Of a stretch of 64,000 bases of DNA, positions 46,350-54,528 are shown piece after piece. The notes beneath the pieces are model-generated. The model saw nothing but the letters and a program-made list of their open reading frames with translations, ran no database searches and was not told the DNA's origin. The DNA is from CALAEC01 sp050692915 (lineage in GTDB: Bacteria > Actinomycetota > UBA4738 > CALAEC01): NCBI GenBank assembly GCA_050692915.1, contig JBOGVU010000003.1:9309-73308 (forward strand). The letters are read 5' to 3'. A program made the translations under genes and the position numbers. Positions within the stretch are counted from its first letter, which is position 1; every line of letters starts with the position of its first letter.

Positions 46350-46877
46350 TTGGACATCGTGGGAACGATCAGACGGCATCCCGGTCGGACCGCCGGGGTG
46401 GTGGCGCTGGGGCTGGCCGTGGCGGTAGCGGGGTTCCTGTGGTTCCGGCCGGACCGGCTGTTCACCGACGACGCCGTCGACGAGGCCCTCCCGGGGCAGG
46501 CGGCTCCGGCGGAGGCCGAGCCCGCCGAGGCCGCTTCCGCCACGGTGGCCCAGGGGCGGTTCATCTCCCTCGAGCACCAGACCACCGGCCGGGCGCTAGT
46601 CCTGGACACCGAGGAGGGGCGGCGATTCCTGCGATTCGAGGGGTTCGAGACCTCGAACGGGCCGGACCTCCTCGTGTACCTGTCGACCAAGGAGCCGGCC
46701 GGCACCGACGACTGGTACGGCTACGATCAGGACTTCGTGGATCTGGGGACGTTGAAGGGGAACGTGGGGAACCAGAACTACCGGATCCCCGACGGCGTCG
46801 ACCTCGACCGCTACTCGACCGCCGTGGTGTGGTGCCGGCGGTTCGAGGTCGGGTTCGCCGCGGCCGTGCTGTCCTGA
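46350..46877 (+). CDS. Membrane-anchored DM13-domain protein
   Basis: A 175-aa protein: one N-terminal helix (AGVVALGLAVAVAGFLWF), an Ala/Glu/Pro linker (about 45-66), then a DM13 domain (FISLEHQTTGRALVLDTEEG, GPDLLVYLST, LGTLKGNVGNQNYRIPDG, STAVVWCRRFEVGFAAAVL). DM13 domains are thought to take part in extracytoplasmic redox or cell-surface chemistry. TTG 46350 is preceded by GGGAGGGAG. Divergent from the two-component system, probably part of its regulon. Its 3' end overlaps the antiporter by 67 bases. Confidence 0.87.
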   Translation: MDIVGTIRRHPGRTAGVVALGLAVAVAGFLWFRPDRLFTDDAVDEALPGQAAPAEAEPAEAASATVAQGRFISLEHQTTGRALVLDTEEGRRFLRFEGFETSNGPDLLVYLSTKEPAGTDDWYGYDQDFVDLGTLKGNVGNQNYRIPDGVDLDRYSTAVVWCRRFEVGFAAAVLS

Positions 46878-48025
46878 TCGCGGCGAAGCAGCCCCAGGGC
46901 CACCGGCGGGAACGCCACCACCGACAGGAGACCGGCGGCGATCATCGCCGAGGCGGTGGTCTGGGCCAGGACCTCCAGCGCCAGGCCGATCTCGGCGGCG
47001 GCCACGATGAAGGGGAGGGAGGTGGCCTGGAGAAGTGCCGCGGCGGCCACCTCCCGCCGGCCGAGCACCCGGCGATACAGGAGGGCGGGGATCCCCCGGG
47101 CCAGCAGGAGCCCGGCCAGGAACACGGGGATCCGGGCCACGGCCGACGGGTCGTTGAGGAGTGCCTCGAGGTCGAAGCGCAGGCCGCTGGAGACGAAGAA
47201 CACCGGGATCAGGAACCCGTACCCCAGAGCCTCGAGCTTGGTTCGGGTCTGGGGGTGTCGCTCCACCATGTCCCGGTCCACCAGCCGGAGGATCCCTCCG
47301 GCCACGAACGCTCCCAGGATGACCTCCAGGCCCAGCCGCTCCGCCAGCACCACGAACAGCAGCATGAGCACCACCGCTCCCCGAACCCTGATCTGGGCCG
47401 TGGTGTCCTGGAGCCGGACCAGGACCGATGACACCCCCGTGTACCTGGTCACCCCGGCCAGGACCAGGCCGACCAGCACGGCCAGGACGGCCACGCCGCC
47501 GAGGAGCACGGCCGTGGCCGCCTGACCTCCGGCCTCGCCGGAGAAGAGCAGGGACAGCAGGATGATGGCCCCGAAGTCCGCGATCGACGCGGCCCCGATC
47601 ACCAGCTGCCCGAGATCCGACTCGGCCCTGCCCGAGTCCGCCAGCACCGGGACCACCAGTCCGAGCGAGGTGGCCGCCAGCATGATCGCCACCAGGAGCG
47701 CGTTCTCCACCAGGCCCACGGCACGGAAGGTGAGCGCCACGGCCAGCGCCACGACCAGGGAGACCACGAAGCCGAGGGAGGCCAGGCGGGACAGCCGTCC
47801 GCGAAGCCGGTGGAAATCGATCTCCAGGCCGGCCAGGAACAGCAGGAAGGCCAGACCGAGTAGGGCCAGGATGGAGATCGGCTCATCGACCTGCACCCAC
47901 CCGAGCACCGACGGCCCCAGCACGATCCCGGCCACGATCTCCAGGACCGCCGCGGGCAGCCGCAGTCGGGGGAGCAGGCCCAGCAGGAGTGGTGCCGCGA
48001 ACGCCACCGCCCCCACGATCAGCAA
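46811..48025 (-). CDS. Cation:proton antiporter (CPA2), second copy
   Basis: A 404-aa CPA2-family membrane protein with about 12 helices (LRLPAAVLEIVAGIVLGPSVLG, LLFLAGLEIDFHRL, ASIADFGAIILLS, FVSSGLRFDLEALL). The paired Asp of CPA2 is single here (IADFG), which suggests electroneutral exchange. It starts at TTG 48025 because no better start lies upstream; 28 bases separate it from gnd. Exchange of K+ or Na+ for H+ is the likely activity. Confidence 0.85.
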   Translation of the reverse strand: MLIVGAVAFAAPLLLGLLPRLRLPAAVLEIVAGIVLGPSVLGWVQVDEPISILALLGLAFLLFLAGLEIDFHRLRGRLSRLASLGFVVSLVVALAVALTFRAVGLVENALLVAIMLAATSLGLVVPVLADSGRAESDLGQLVIGAASIADFGAIILLSLLFSGEAGGQAATAVLLGGVAVLAVLVGLVLAGVTRYTGVSSVLVRLQDTTAQIRVRGAVVLMLLFVVLAERLGLEVILGAFVAGGILRLVDRDMVERHPQTRTKLEALGYGFLIPVFFVSSGLRFDLEALLNDPSAVARIPVFLAGLLLARGIPALLYRRVLGRREVAAAALLQATSLPFIVAAAEIGLALEVLAQTTASAMIAAGLLSVVAFPPVALGLLRRDQDSTAAANPTSNRRHHTTAVE

Positions 48026-48053
48026 GCTCGAGAGCGAGACCGACGACTCCGTG

Positions 48054-48983
48054 TCAGGCCCTCGGCTTCGTGTCGTCCACCCGGTGGACGGGGTGGCCGC
48101 CGAACTGGTTCCTGAGCAGCGCCACCGCCTTGGCCGCCGGCCAATCGAGATCCCGGTACTGCATCAGCTGCTGCTGTGCGTGTGCGGTGACCGGGGTGGG
48201 GATGTCCTGGTCCAGGGCCCAGTTCAGGACCCACTTGACCTCATCCGTGTCCTCCACGTACGTGGAGAGCCGCTCCCAGGCCGCCTCGTCGTTCCGCCCC
48301 AAGGCGTTCCCCATCAGCTCAACGAGCCACGAGCGGATCACCGACCCGTGGTTCCAGTTCACGAACAGCGCCGGCAGGTCCAGCTCGTAGTCCGATCGCC
48401 GGAGCATCTCGACACCCTCGGCGATCGACTGGATCATCCTGAACTCGATGGCGTTGTGGATCAGCTTGACGAAGTGGCCGGCCCCTCCGCCCTGGCCCGC
48501 GTGGATCACGGCCTCCGGTGAGACGGCCAGGTCGATCAGGAGAGGCTCGATCACCTCGTACGCCTCTCGGGGCCCTCCAACCATGAAGCACGCCCCGGTC
48601 CGAGCGCCCTCGATCCCGCCGCTGGTGCCCATGTCCAGGAACCGGATGCCCTTGTCGGCGAAGGCGGCGTGCCGCCGCCGGGAGTCCATCCAGTGGGAGT
48701 TCCCCCCGTCGACCAGGATGTCGTCCTCGTCGAGGAGGCCGAGCAGGTCGGTGGCCACGCGGTCGGTGATCTCGCCGTGGGGCACGTACAGCAGGATCAC
48801 CCGGGGCGGGGCCAGCTTCGCCGTGAGGTCCTCGAGGGACGCCGCCGGTTCGACCCCCTCCCCGGCGAGGGCGGTGCGGGCCTCCTCGCTGGGGTCGAAG
48901 CCGACCACCTCATGGCCCTTGTCGCGCGCGTGACGGGCGATGTTCGCCCCCATCCTCCCCAGTCCGACGATGCCGAATCGCAT
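48054..48983 (-). CDS. gnd: 6-phosphogluconate dehydrogenase, decarboxylating (short form)
   Basis: A 309-aa enzyme of the short GndA type: NAD(P)-binding start GIVGLGRMGANIARHA, DGGNSHWMDS, the substrate site TSGGIEGARTG with GGGAGHFVKLIHNAIEF, and a short helical end. It oxidises 6-phosphogluconate to ribulose 5-phosphate and CO2. A strong GGGAGGGA precedes the ATG. Last gene of an operon with the glucosidase and glucose dehydrogenase. Confidence 0.92.
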   Translation of the reverse strand: MRFGIVGLGRMGANIARHARDKGHEVVGFDPSEEARTALAGEGVEPAASLEDLTAKLAPPRVILLYVPHGEITDRVATDLLGLLDEDDILVDGGNSHWMDSRRRHAAFADKGIRFLDMGTSGGIEGARTGACFMVGGPREAYEVIEPLLIDLAVSPEAVIHAGQGGGAGHFVKLIHNAIEFRMIQSIAEGVEMLRRSDYELDLPALFVNWNHGSVIRSWLVELMGNALGRNDEAAWERLSTYVEDTDEVKWVLNWALDQDIPTPVTAHAQQQLMQYRDLDWPAAKAVALLRNQFGGHPVHRVDDTKPRA

Positions 48984-51085
48984 CAGGTCCCTCCCTTCGT
49001 GATCTCGCCATCGGTCCCCTTGGCCCACAGGTCCCACCGGGACCCGGCGCCGTGCACCCCCTTCAGCCCGACCCGGTCGAGGTCCGCGGGGACCAGTGGG
49101 TCGATGACCAGCTCGCCGGACCTCGCCTCCAGCCCCAGGGCCAGCCGGAACCATAGGAACGGCGCCCCGGTGGCCCAGGCCTGGGGGCTCGAAGCGGTCG
49201 GGTAGCGGACGGGGAACGGGGCCTCGTCGCGCGAGTACCCGGCGAACACCTCCGGGAGCCGGAACTCGGTGTACGCGGAGGCCGCCAGCATGGCGCTGGC
49301 GATCTGGTTGGCCTCCTCGCGGAGGCCGTACCGGGCCAGGCCTGCGGCGATCAGCGAGTTGTCGTGGGGCCACACCGTCCCGATGTGGTAGCCGATCGGG
49401 CTGTACCCCAGGTCGTCCCAGGACATGGTCCGGACCCCCCATCCCGACCACATCGCCGGGGTGAACAGCTGGCGGGCCAGCACCCGGGCCCGGTCGTTCG
49501 GCACGATCCCGGACCACAGGAGGTGGCCCATGTTCGAGGTCATCGAGTCGATCGGCCGCTTGTCGCGGTCGAGGCCGACCGCGTAGTAGCCGCCCCGGCC
49601 GTCGAGCCAGAAGTCCTGGTTGAACCGCTCGGCCAGGGCCTGCGCGTCGGACCGGAGCCTTTCGGCCAGGTCTTGGTCCCGCCACACTCGCTCGGCCAGC
49701 TCGGCCACGCGGACCCGGGCGTCGTAGGCGTACCCCTGGACCTCGGCCGGGGCGATGGGTACCTCGGGGACGGAGCCGTCGGCGAACAGGAGCCCGTTCC
49801 AGGAGTCCTTCCACGACTGGGTCCGGAGGCCCTGGGGCGAGCGGGTGGCGTACTCCACGTACCCGTCGCCGTCGAGATCGCCGTACCGCTCGATCCACTC
49901 CAGGGCCCGGCGGGCGTTCTGCTCGAGCTGCCGGACCGGGCCCTCGTCCCCGGTCCACCGCCAGTACTCGTGGAGGACGATCAGCCACAGCGGGGTCGAA
50001 TCGAGGGAGCCGTAGTAGGGCCGGTGAGGCTTCTGGCCCAGGGCGGTGAGCTCGCCGTACCGGATCTCGTGAAGGATCTTGCCGGGCTCCTCGTCCTTGA
50101 AGTCGTTCATCTCGGTCCCCTGGTAGCCCGCCAGCGCGGTGAGCGCTCCCTTGGCCAGGTCGGGGCCCACCCACATCGACTGGTATGAGGTGATCAGGGT
50201 GTCCCGCCCGAAGATGGCCATGAACCAGGGCAACCCGGCCGCCGGGAGCGAGTACTCGTTCCCCTCCACGCAGGCCTGGAGGCGCAGCGCGGCCAGGTCG
50301 ATCACCGAGCGCTCCATCGTGTGCCACACGACGTCGAACCCGCCGGTCACCTCGGGGACCTCGGCCTGCCACTTCTTCAGCACCCGGGTGGCCTGGCGCT
50401 CCGGCGCCCCGAAGGTGTCGTGGGTCGGCTCCTTCACCTCGTCGTCGAGGTGCACCAGGACCTCGATGCCGGTGTGCCACTCGGCCAGCGGCTCGATCCG
50501 CACCCGCCACAGGAGGTCGTCGCCGTCGACGCGAGCGTCCACGGAGGCGTGGACCTTGGTGGCCACTCGGAAGGCCTCGTGCTCGTACTCGAACGAGAGC
50601 AGCGACTGCCCCGGGTCGTGGTGGGTCGAGAGACGGCCGGCCTTCCGGAACTCCTTCCCCTTGACCTCGAACAGGTCGGCGAAGTCGGCGCCGCACGACA
50701 GCCGGACCTCCAGGTCCACGGGCTCCCGGAGATGGTTCCGGACCCGGATCGTCTCCCGCATCCCGTCACCCACGAACCGGTGGCGCCGGATCGTCATGCT
50801 CTTGGCGGCGATCTCCCCGAGGTCCGGGTTCGTGGTGAAGAACGTGGCCGAGTAGTAGTCGACCTCGCGCGAAGTGAGCACCACGGGCGTGGCCCCGTTC
50901 ACGGTGAGCACGAACCGGTTCAGGTGCCGCGTGTCCTCGTGGTACAGGCCGGCCACCGAGCCCGGGAGGACGTCGCCCAGTGGATCGGACAGCATGAACG
51001 TTGCGCCCTCCAGGACCTGGATGGCCCCCGGCGGCAGGTCGACCTGGGCCCCCTGCTGCTCGACCCTCTTCTCGGCCTCCGTCAT
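48983..51085 (-). CDS. Amylo-alpha-1,6-glucosidase/debranching-type glycosidase
   Basis: A 700-aa protein with an N-terminal GDE_N_bis-type beta-sandwich (QVLEGATFMLSDPLGDVLPG, GLYHEDTRHLNRF) and a C-terminal (alpha/alpha)6 glycosidase domain (AGLPWFMAIFGRDTLITSYQ, YYGSLDSTPLWLIVLHEYW, GYSPIGYHIGTVWPHDNSLI). Such enzymes release glucose or mannosylglycerate-type units from branched or compatible-solute glycans. ATGA coupling to the dehydrogenase suggests that glucose is the product passed on. Confidence 0.87.
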   Translation of the reverse strand: MTEAEKRVEQQGAQVDLPPGAIQVLEGATFMLSDPLGDVLPGSVAGLYHEDTRHLNRFVLTVNGATPVVLTSREVDYYSATFFTTNPDLGEIAAKSMTIRRHRFVGDGMRETIRVRNHLREPVDLEVRLSCGADFADLFEVKGKEFRKAGRLSTHHDPGQSLLSFEYEHEAFRVATKVHASVDARVDGDDLLWRVRIEPLAEWHTGIEVLVHLDDEVKEPTHDTFGAPERQATRVLKKWQAEVPEVTGGFDVVWHTMERSVIDLAALRLQACVEGNEYSLPAAGLPWFMAIFGRDTLITSYQSMWVGPDLAKGALTALAGYQGTEMNDFKDEEPGKILHEIRYGELTALGQKPHRPYYGSLDSTPLWLIVLHEYWRWTGDEGPVRQLEQNARRALEWIERYGDLDGDGYVEYATRSPQGLRTQSWKDSWNGLLFADGSVPEVPIAPAEVQGYAYDARVRVAELAERVWRDQDLAERLRSDAQALAERFNQDFWLDGRGGYYAVGLDRDKRPIDSMTSNMGHLLWSGIVPNDRARVLARQLFTPAMWSGWGVRTMSWDDLGYSPIGYHIGTVWPHDNSLIAAGLARYGLREEANQIASAMLAASAYTEFRLPEVFAGYSRDEAPFPVRYPTASSPQAWATGAPFLWFRLALGLEARSGELVIDPLVPADLDRVGLKGVHGAGSRWDLWAKGTDGEITKGGT

Positions 51086-52131
51086 GGGACGGCGTCGAAC
51101 GTGATGACGGTCTTGACGTCGTCGGGATGCCGCTCCAGGGCCTCCGGCCACCGGTCGAGCGGCACCCGCCTGGTGATCAGCCGCTCCAGCCAGCCACGCT
51201 CTGCCGCCGCCAGCCCCCGCTCCGCCTGCGCGTAGTGCCGCGCTCCGGCGTTCACCGACCCGAAGATCACCGTGTTGTTCAGCACCAGCTCCTTGTTGAT
51301 GGCCGAGGCGTCCAGCGGGATCTCTCGCTGGCTGGAGGCGATCCCCGTGAGGCAGATCACGCCGCCCGGCGCGGTGTGCTCGATGGCGTGGAATACGAGC
51401 TGGCCCACGCCAGTGCACTCGATCACCACGTCGAAGGGGAGGTCCGCCTCCTCGATGTCGGCGTGGTACTCGGCCCCCAGGTCCTTGACCAGGGCCGGCT
51501 TGGGGCCCTCGGTGACCCGGTCCAGGACGTGGACCTCGAGCCCTTTCTGCACGCCGATCATGGCGGCGAACAGCCCTATCGGCCCGGCCCCGGTCACCAA
51601 GGCGCGGCGGGGCCTGAACTCGGCCCGGGCGCCGATCCGCTCGACGTGGTCCCAGGCCTTGGCCACCACGCTGACCGGCTCGGTCAGCACGGCCAGCTCG
51701 CGCAGCTCCGGATCGGCCCTCACGACGCGGTCCGGCTCCACGCGGTATCGGGCCCGGAGGAAACCGTCCCGCTCCTTGATCCCGTGCTCCGTGTACCGGC
51801 CGTTCCGGCACATGTCCCACTCGCCCACCGCACAGTTCTCGCACGGCACCGGGTCGGGATGGCGCACGAAGGCCACCACCAGGTCGTCGGGCCTGAGGTC
51901 GCTCCCCGGGAGGGCTTCGAGCACCCGCCCCAGCGACTCGTGGCCAAGGACCAGGCGGTCCCGCCCCGGCGGAGCCCACCCGTACGCTCCCTCGACGATC
52001 TCCTGGTCGGTGCCGTCGACCCCGACGGCCAGCGCCTCGACCAGCACGGAGCCCTCGGTCGGGTCCGGCTCGGGGACGTCCTCCAGCCGGGCCGATCCGG
52101 CCGTGAGCGGCGCCACGGTCAGCGCTCGCAT
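51082..52131 (-). CDS. gdh: Glucose 1-dehydrogenase, zinc MDR type
   Basis: A 349-aa zinc-dependent medium-chain dehydrogenase of the archaeal/actinobacterial glucose dehydrogenase kind. Features: GVDGTDQEIVEGAYGWAPPG, LGHES, the structural zinc region PCENCAVGEWDMCRNGRY, NAD(P) loop VTGAGPIGLFAAM, and a C-terminal Glu_dehyd_C region. It oxidises glucose to gluconolactone. First gene of the sugar operon; ATG 52131 with GGGAGGG somewhat far upstream. Confidence 0.9.
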   Translation of the reverse strand: MRALTVAPLTAGSARLEDVPEPDPTEGSVLVEALAVGVDGTDQEIVEGAYGWAPPGRDRLVLGHESLGRVLEALPGSDLRPDDLVVAFVRHPDPVPCENCAVGEWDMCRNGRYTEHGIKERDGFLRARYRVEPDRVVRADPELRELAVLTEPVSVVAKAWDHVERIGARAEFRPRRALVTGAGPIGLFAAMIGVQKGLEVHVLDRVTEGPKPALVKDLGAEYHADIEEADLPFDVVIECTGVGQLVFHAIEHTAPGGVICLTGIASSQREIPLDASAINKELVLNNTVIFGSVNAGARHYAQAERGLAAAERGWLERLITRRVPLDRWPEALERHPDDVKTVITFDAVP

Positions 52132-52169
52132 GTGCGGATGACCCTCCCTCCCGATCGGCGATCCTCGGA

Positions 52170-52175
52170 TACGTT
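52170..52175 (+). promoter_or_regulatory. -10-like TACGTT
   Basis: TACGTT ends 12 bases before ATG 52188 in the 56-base divergent gap with gdh. Confidence 0.35.
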
Positions 52176-52187
52176 ACACAGTCCCGG

Positions 52188-52826
52188 ATGAAGCGCATCA
52201 TCGACGTCTCGCTTGGGATCGGCCCGGACCTCCTCACCTGGCCCGGAGACCCCGGGGTGGAGGTTGTCCCCGCCGCCCGGCTGGCTCGGGGCGACCCGGC
52301 GAACGTGTCCGAGCTGCGGCTCGGGTCTCACACCGGGACCCACGTCGATCCGCCCTGGCACTTCATCGATGGCGGGGCCACGATCGACGCCGTCCCTCTC
52401 GAGGTCCTGGTGGGGCCGGCCGTGGTGGCCGACCTCCGGGGGGCCGGGGCGGTCGGGCCGGCCGAGCTCGACGCGCTCGAGCTGCCGGCCGGGACCGAGC
52501 GTCTCCTGTGCCGCACCCGCAACTCGGAGCTGTGGTCCCGCGGCCGCGTCGAGTTCCCCCCGGACTACGTGGCGATCACGCCCGAGGGCGCCCGGTGGCT
52601 CGTCGAGCGAGACCTCCGGCTGGTGGGGGTGGACTTCCTGTCGGTCGAGCGCGACGGCCCGCCCGACTTCCCGGTGCACCGCACCCTCCTCGGCGGCGGC
52701 GTGGTGATCGTCGAGGGCCTCGACCTGTCCACCGTGGACCCGGGGCCGTACACGCTGGTCTGCGCACCCCTGAAGATCCTGGGCGGCGACGGCGCCCCGG
52801 CCCGGGCCCTGCTGATCGAGCCCTAG
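52188..52826 (+). CDS. Cyclase-family hydrolase (kynurenine formamidase-like)
   Basis: A 212-aa metal-dependent hydrolase of the cyclase family. The metal motif HTGTHVDPPWHF is intact, and DLSLGIGPDLLTWPGDPG and SVERDGPPDFPVHRTLL are typical. Such enzymes hydrolyse amides or lactones, including N-formylkynurenine; given the adjacent glucose dehydrogenase, a lactonase role is possible but unproven. It converges on the LytR_C protein with a 4-base overlap. Confidence 0.85.
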   Translation: MKRIIDVSLGIGPDLLTWPGDPGVEVVPAARLARGDPANVSELRLGSHTGTHVDPPWHFIDGGATIDAVPLEVLVGPAVVADLRGAGAVGPAELDALELPAGTERLLCRTRNSELWSRGRVEFPPDYVAITPEGARWLVERDLRLVGVDFLSVERDGPPDFPVHRTLLGGGVVIVEGLDLSTVDPGPYTLVCAPLKILGGDGAPARALLIEP

Positions 52827-53986
52827 TCGAACCGGACCCGCTCGGCGTCGGCCACCACGAGCCCGTCCTCCCCTAGCGGTTCGATCGTCAGCAATTCGTA
52901 GACGCGCAGCGGCTCGACGGGGCGACCCAGGGTGAAGCGCGCCAGGACCTCGTATCGGTTCGGCCCCAGCCGCGTATACCGGATGATTCGAGCCCCCATC
53001 AGGTCCTCGTCTGCCGCGTATCGGAGGAGATCGAGTCCGTCCTGGTGCGACGCGTAGGCTTCCCGAGCGTCTTCGCCAAGGTACGTGCCGGCGCCGGAGG
53101 CCTCCTGACGGGCTTCCAGGAAGCCGCGGACGAACGCCCGCACCTCCTCGAACCGCTGCCTCGGTGAGAGCAGCTCCGCGGCTAGGATCTCCGGCCGAAC
53201 GTCCTCAGGGTCGTGGTCCCCGACCGTCAGCCGCTCCGTGCGATTTCCCGTGGTGACGATAGCCACCGCGGTCTCGTCCTCGCCCGAGGCGATCTCACGA
53301 ATGGCGAAGAAGGGTGCCTCCGCCACCCCCTCGTACAGCGCGAGCCCGCCCTGGCCGGACCCGTACTGGCGGGTCGCGTCGTCCGACAGGAACGCCTCGG
53401 CTCCGGAGCCCTCCAGCCGCCGGGTCATAAAGCTCCGCACCGCGGCGAACTGCTCAAAGAGTACGGGCCTGGACTCGATGAAGTCCCGGCCGACCCTGAT
53501 CTCGATGACCTCCGGGTCGATCCGGGGCCGCAGCTCTGCGCCCGAGAAGAATCGATCACGGAGGCGGATCGCCTCCTCCTCGTGAGCCGGGTGACGGTGG
53601 ATCCTGGTCACGTCGCTCGGGTTCCCCGAGGGGGCGACCTCCACTACATCCACGCCCACGCCCTCGGCGGCCATCACCGCCGCGGCGAAGTCGGCGGCGC
53701 CCTCGATGGCCGAGCTGTTGACCACGCTGACCAGGCGGGGTCCAGGCGACGCGCTGAACGAGGGCCCCGGGACCGGGAAGCCCCCGGGTTGGGCCTGCCG
53801 GGCAGGGCGGAACGCGGCGTACGCTAGGCCGATCCCCGCGCCGGCCACGGCCAGGGCCAGGCCGCCGGTGGCCACCCGCCTGGTACGGCGGCGACGACCG
53901 GCCCGGTCGAGCACCGCGCCGAGCGCGCCGGGCTCGGAGCGGACCCGACGGGCCTCGTCGTCCAGGAAGTCGTAAAGGTCAGGCAT
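52823..53986 (-). CDS. Membrane protein with LytR_C-like domain, putative anti-sigma
   Basis: A 387-aa protein: a short cytoplasmic part (about 40 residues), one transmembrane helix (VATGGLALAVAGAGIGLAYAAF), a LytR C-terminal-like domain (VVNSSAIEGAADFAAAVMAAEGVGVDVVEV with the start near residue 85), and a longer external region. The architecture (small cytoplasmic part, one helix, external sensor) and the 8-base overlap with the frameshifted sigma gene suggest an anti-sigma factor. ATG 53986 is preceded by GAGGTGAG. Confidence 0.75.
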   Translation of the reverse strand: MPDLYDFLDDEARRVRSEPGALGAVLDRAGRRRRTRRVATGGLALAVAGAGIGLAYAAFRPARQAQPGGFPVPGPSFSASPGPRLVSVVNSSAIEGAADFAAAVMAAEGVGVDVVEVAPSGNPSDVTRIHRHPAHEEEAIRLRDRFFSGAELRPRIDPEVIEIRVGRDFIESRPVLFEQFAAVRSFMTRRLEGSGAEAFLSDDATRQYGSGQGGLALYEGVAEAPFFAIREIASGEDETAVAIVTTGNRTERLTVGDHDPEDVRPEILAAELLSPRQRFEEVRAFVRGFLEARQEASGAGTYLGEDAREAYASHQDGLDLLRYAADEDLMGARIIRYTRLGPNRYEVLARFTLGRPVEPLRVYELLTIEPLGEDGLVVADAERVRFD

Positions 53987-54481
53987 CGATCTCACCTCGC
54001 AGCAAGTCTCGGAGGGCCGCCCGGGCCCGGTGGAGGCGGGTCCGCACGGCGCCGGCGCTCACGCCGAGCACGGCGCCGGCCGCCTCGTCGGTCATCCCCA
54101 GCCACTCCACGAGGACCACGGCCTCGCGCTGACCGTCGGGCAACGTGGCCAGGGCCCGGTGCACGGCCGAGCGGTCCTCGGCGGCCTCATGCTCGTCGAC
54201 GGCGGGCTCCGGGCGGACGGCCTTCCGGGCCGCCACCGCCAGGCGCCGCAGGCGGCTCCGCCGGGCGTTCAGCGCCGTCCGGTCAGGTAGCCGGCCGGGT
54301 CCTCGAGGCCACGGACCCGCTCCCACCGCTCGAGCACCCCGACGAAGGCCTCCTGGGTCAGGTCCTCGGCCTCGTGGCGGTCCCCGGTGGCCAGGTACAT
54401 GGCCCGGAGGAGCCGCTCGTGGTGGGCGTGGAAGAAATCCTCGAAGGTCTCCGCGCGCTCCTCCACGATGGACTCGCTCAT
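53979..54481 (-). pseudogene. ECF sigma factor gene with a frameshift
   Basis: Two adjacent frames read as one ECF sigma factor of about 165 aa. The first half (from ATG 54481) gives region 2: FEDFFHAHHERLLRAMYL, HEAEDLTQEAFVGVLERW, then LEDPAGYL. It then shifts near 54283 into a frame that continues RTALNARRSRLRRL and region 4: LPDGQREAVVLVEWLGMTDE, VRTRLHRARAALRDLL. One extra base (giving CTGTACCGG rather than CTGACCGG) restores the frame. This may be a sequencing error, a real mutation, or, less likely, programmed frameshifting. The downstream anti-sigma-like gene is intact. Confidence 0.85.
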
Positions 54482-54528
54482 CACGGCCATCGTGATGGAA
54501 ACGCCCGAGGCCCGGGTGTTGTTACCGA

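Noticed and set aside
48054..50696. 880-residue minus-strand frame covering gnd and part of the glycosidase
   Set aside because: Only the C-terminal part (gnd) reads like a protein; the rest is a shadow of the glycosidase.
48983..52237. 1084-residue minus-strand frame
   Set aside because: The N-terminal third is a shadow of the dehydrogenase gene; the glycosidase starts at 51085.
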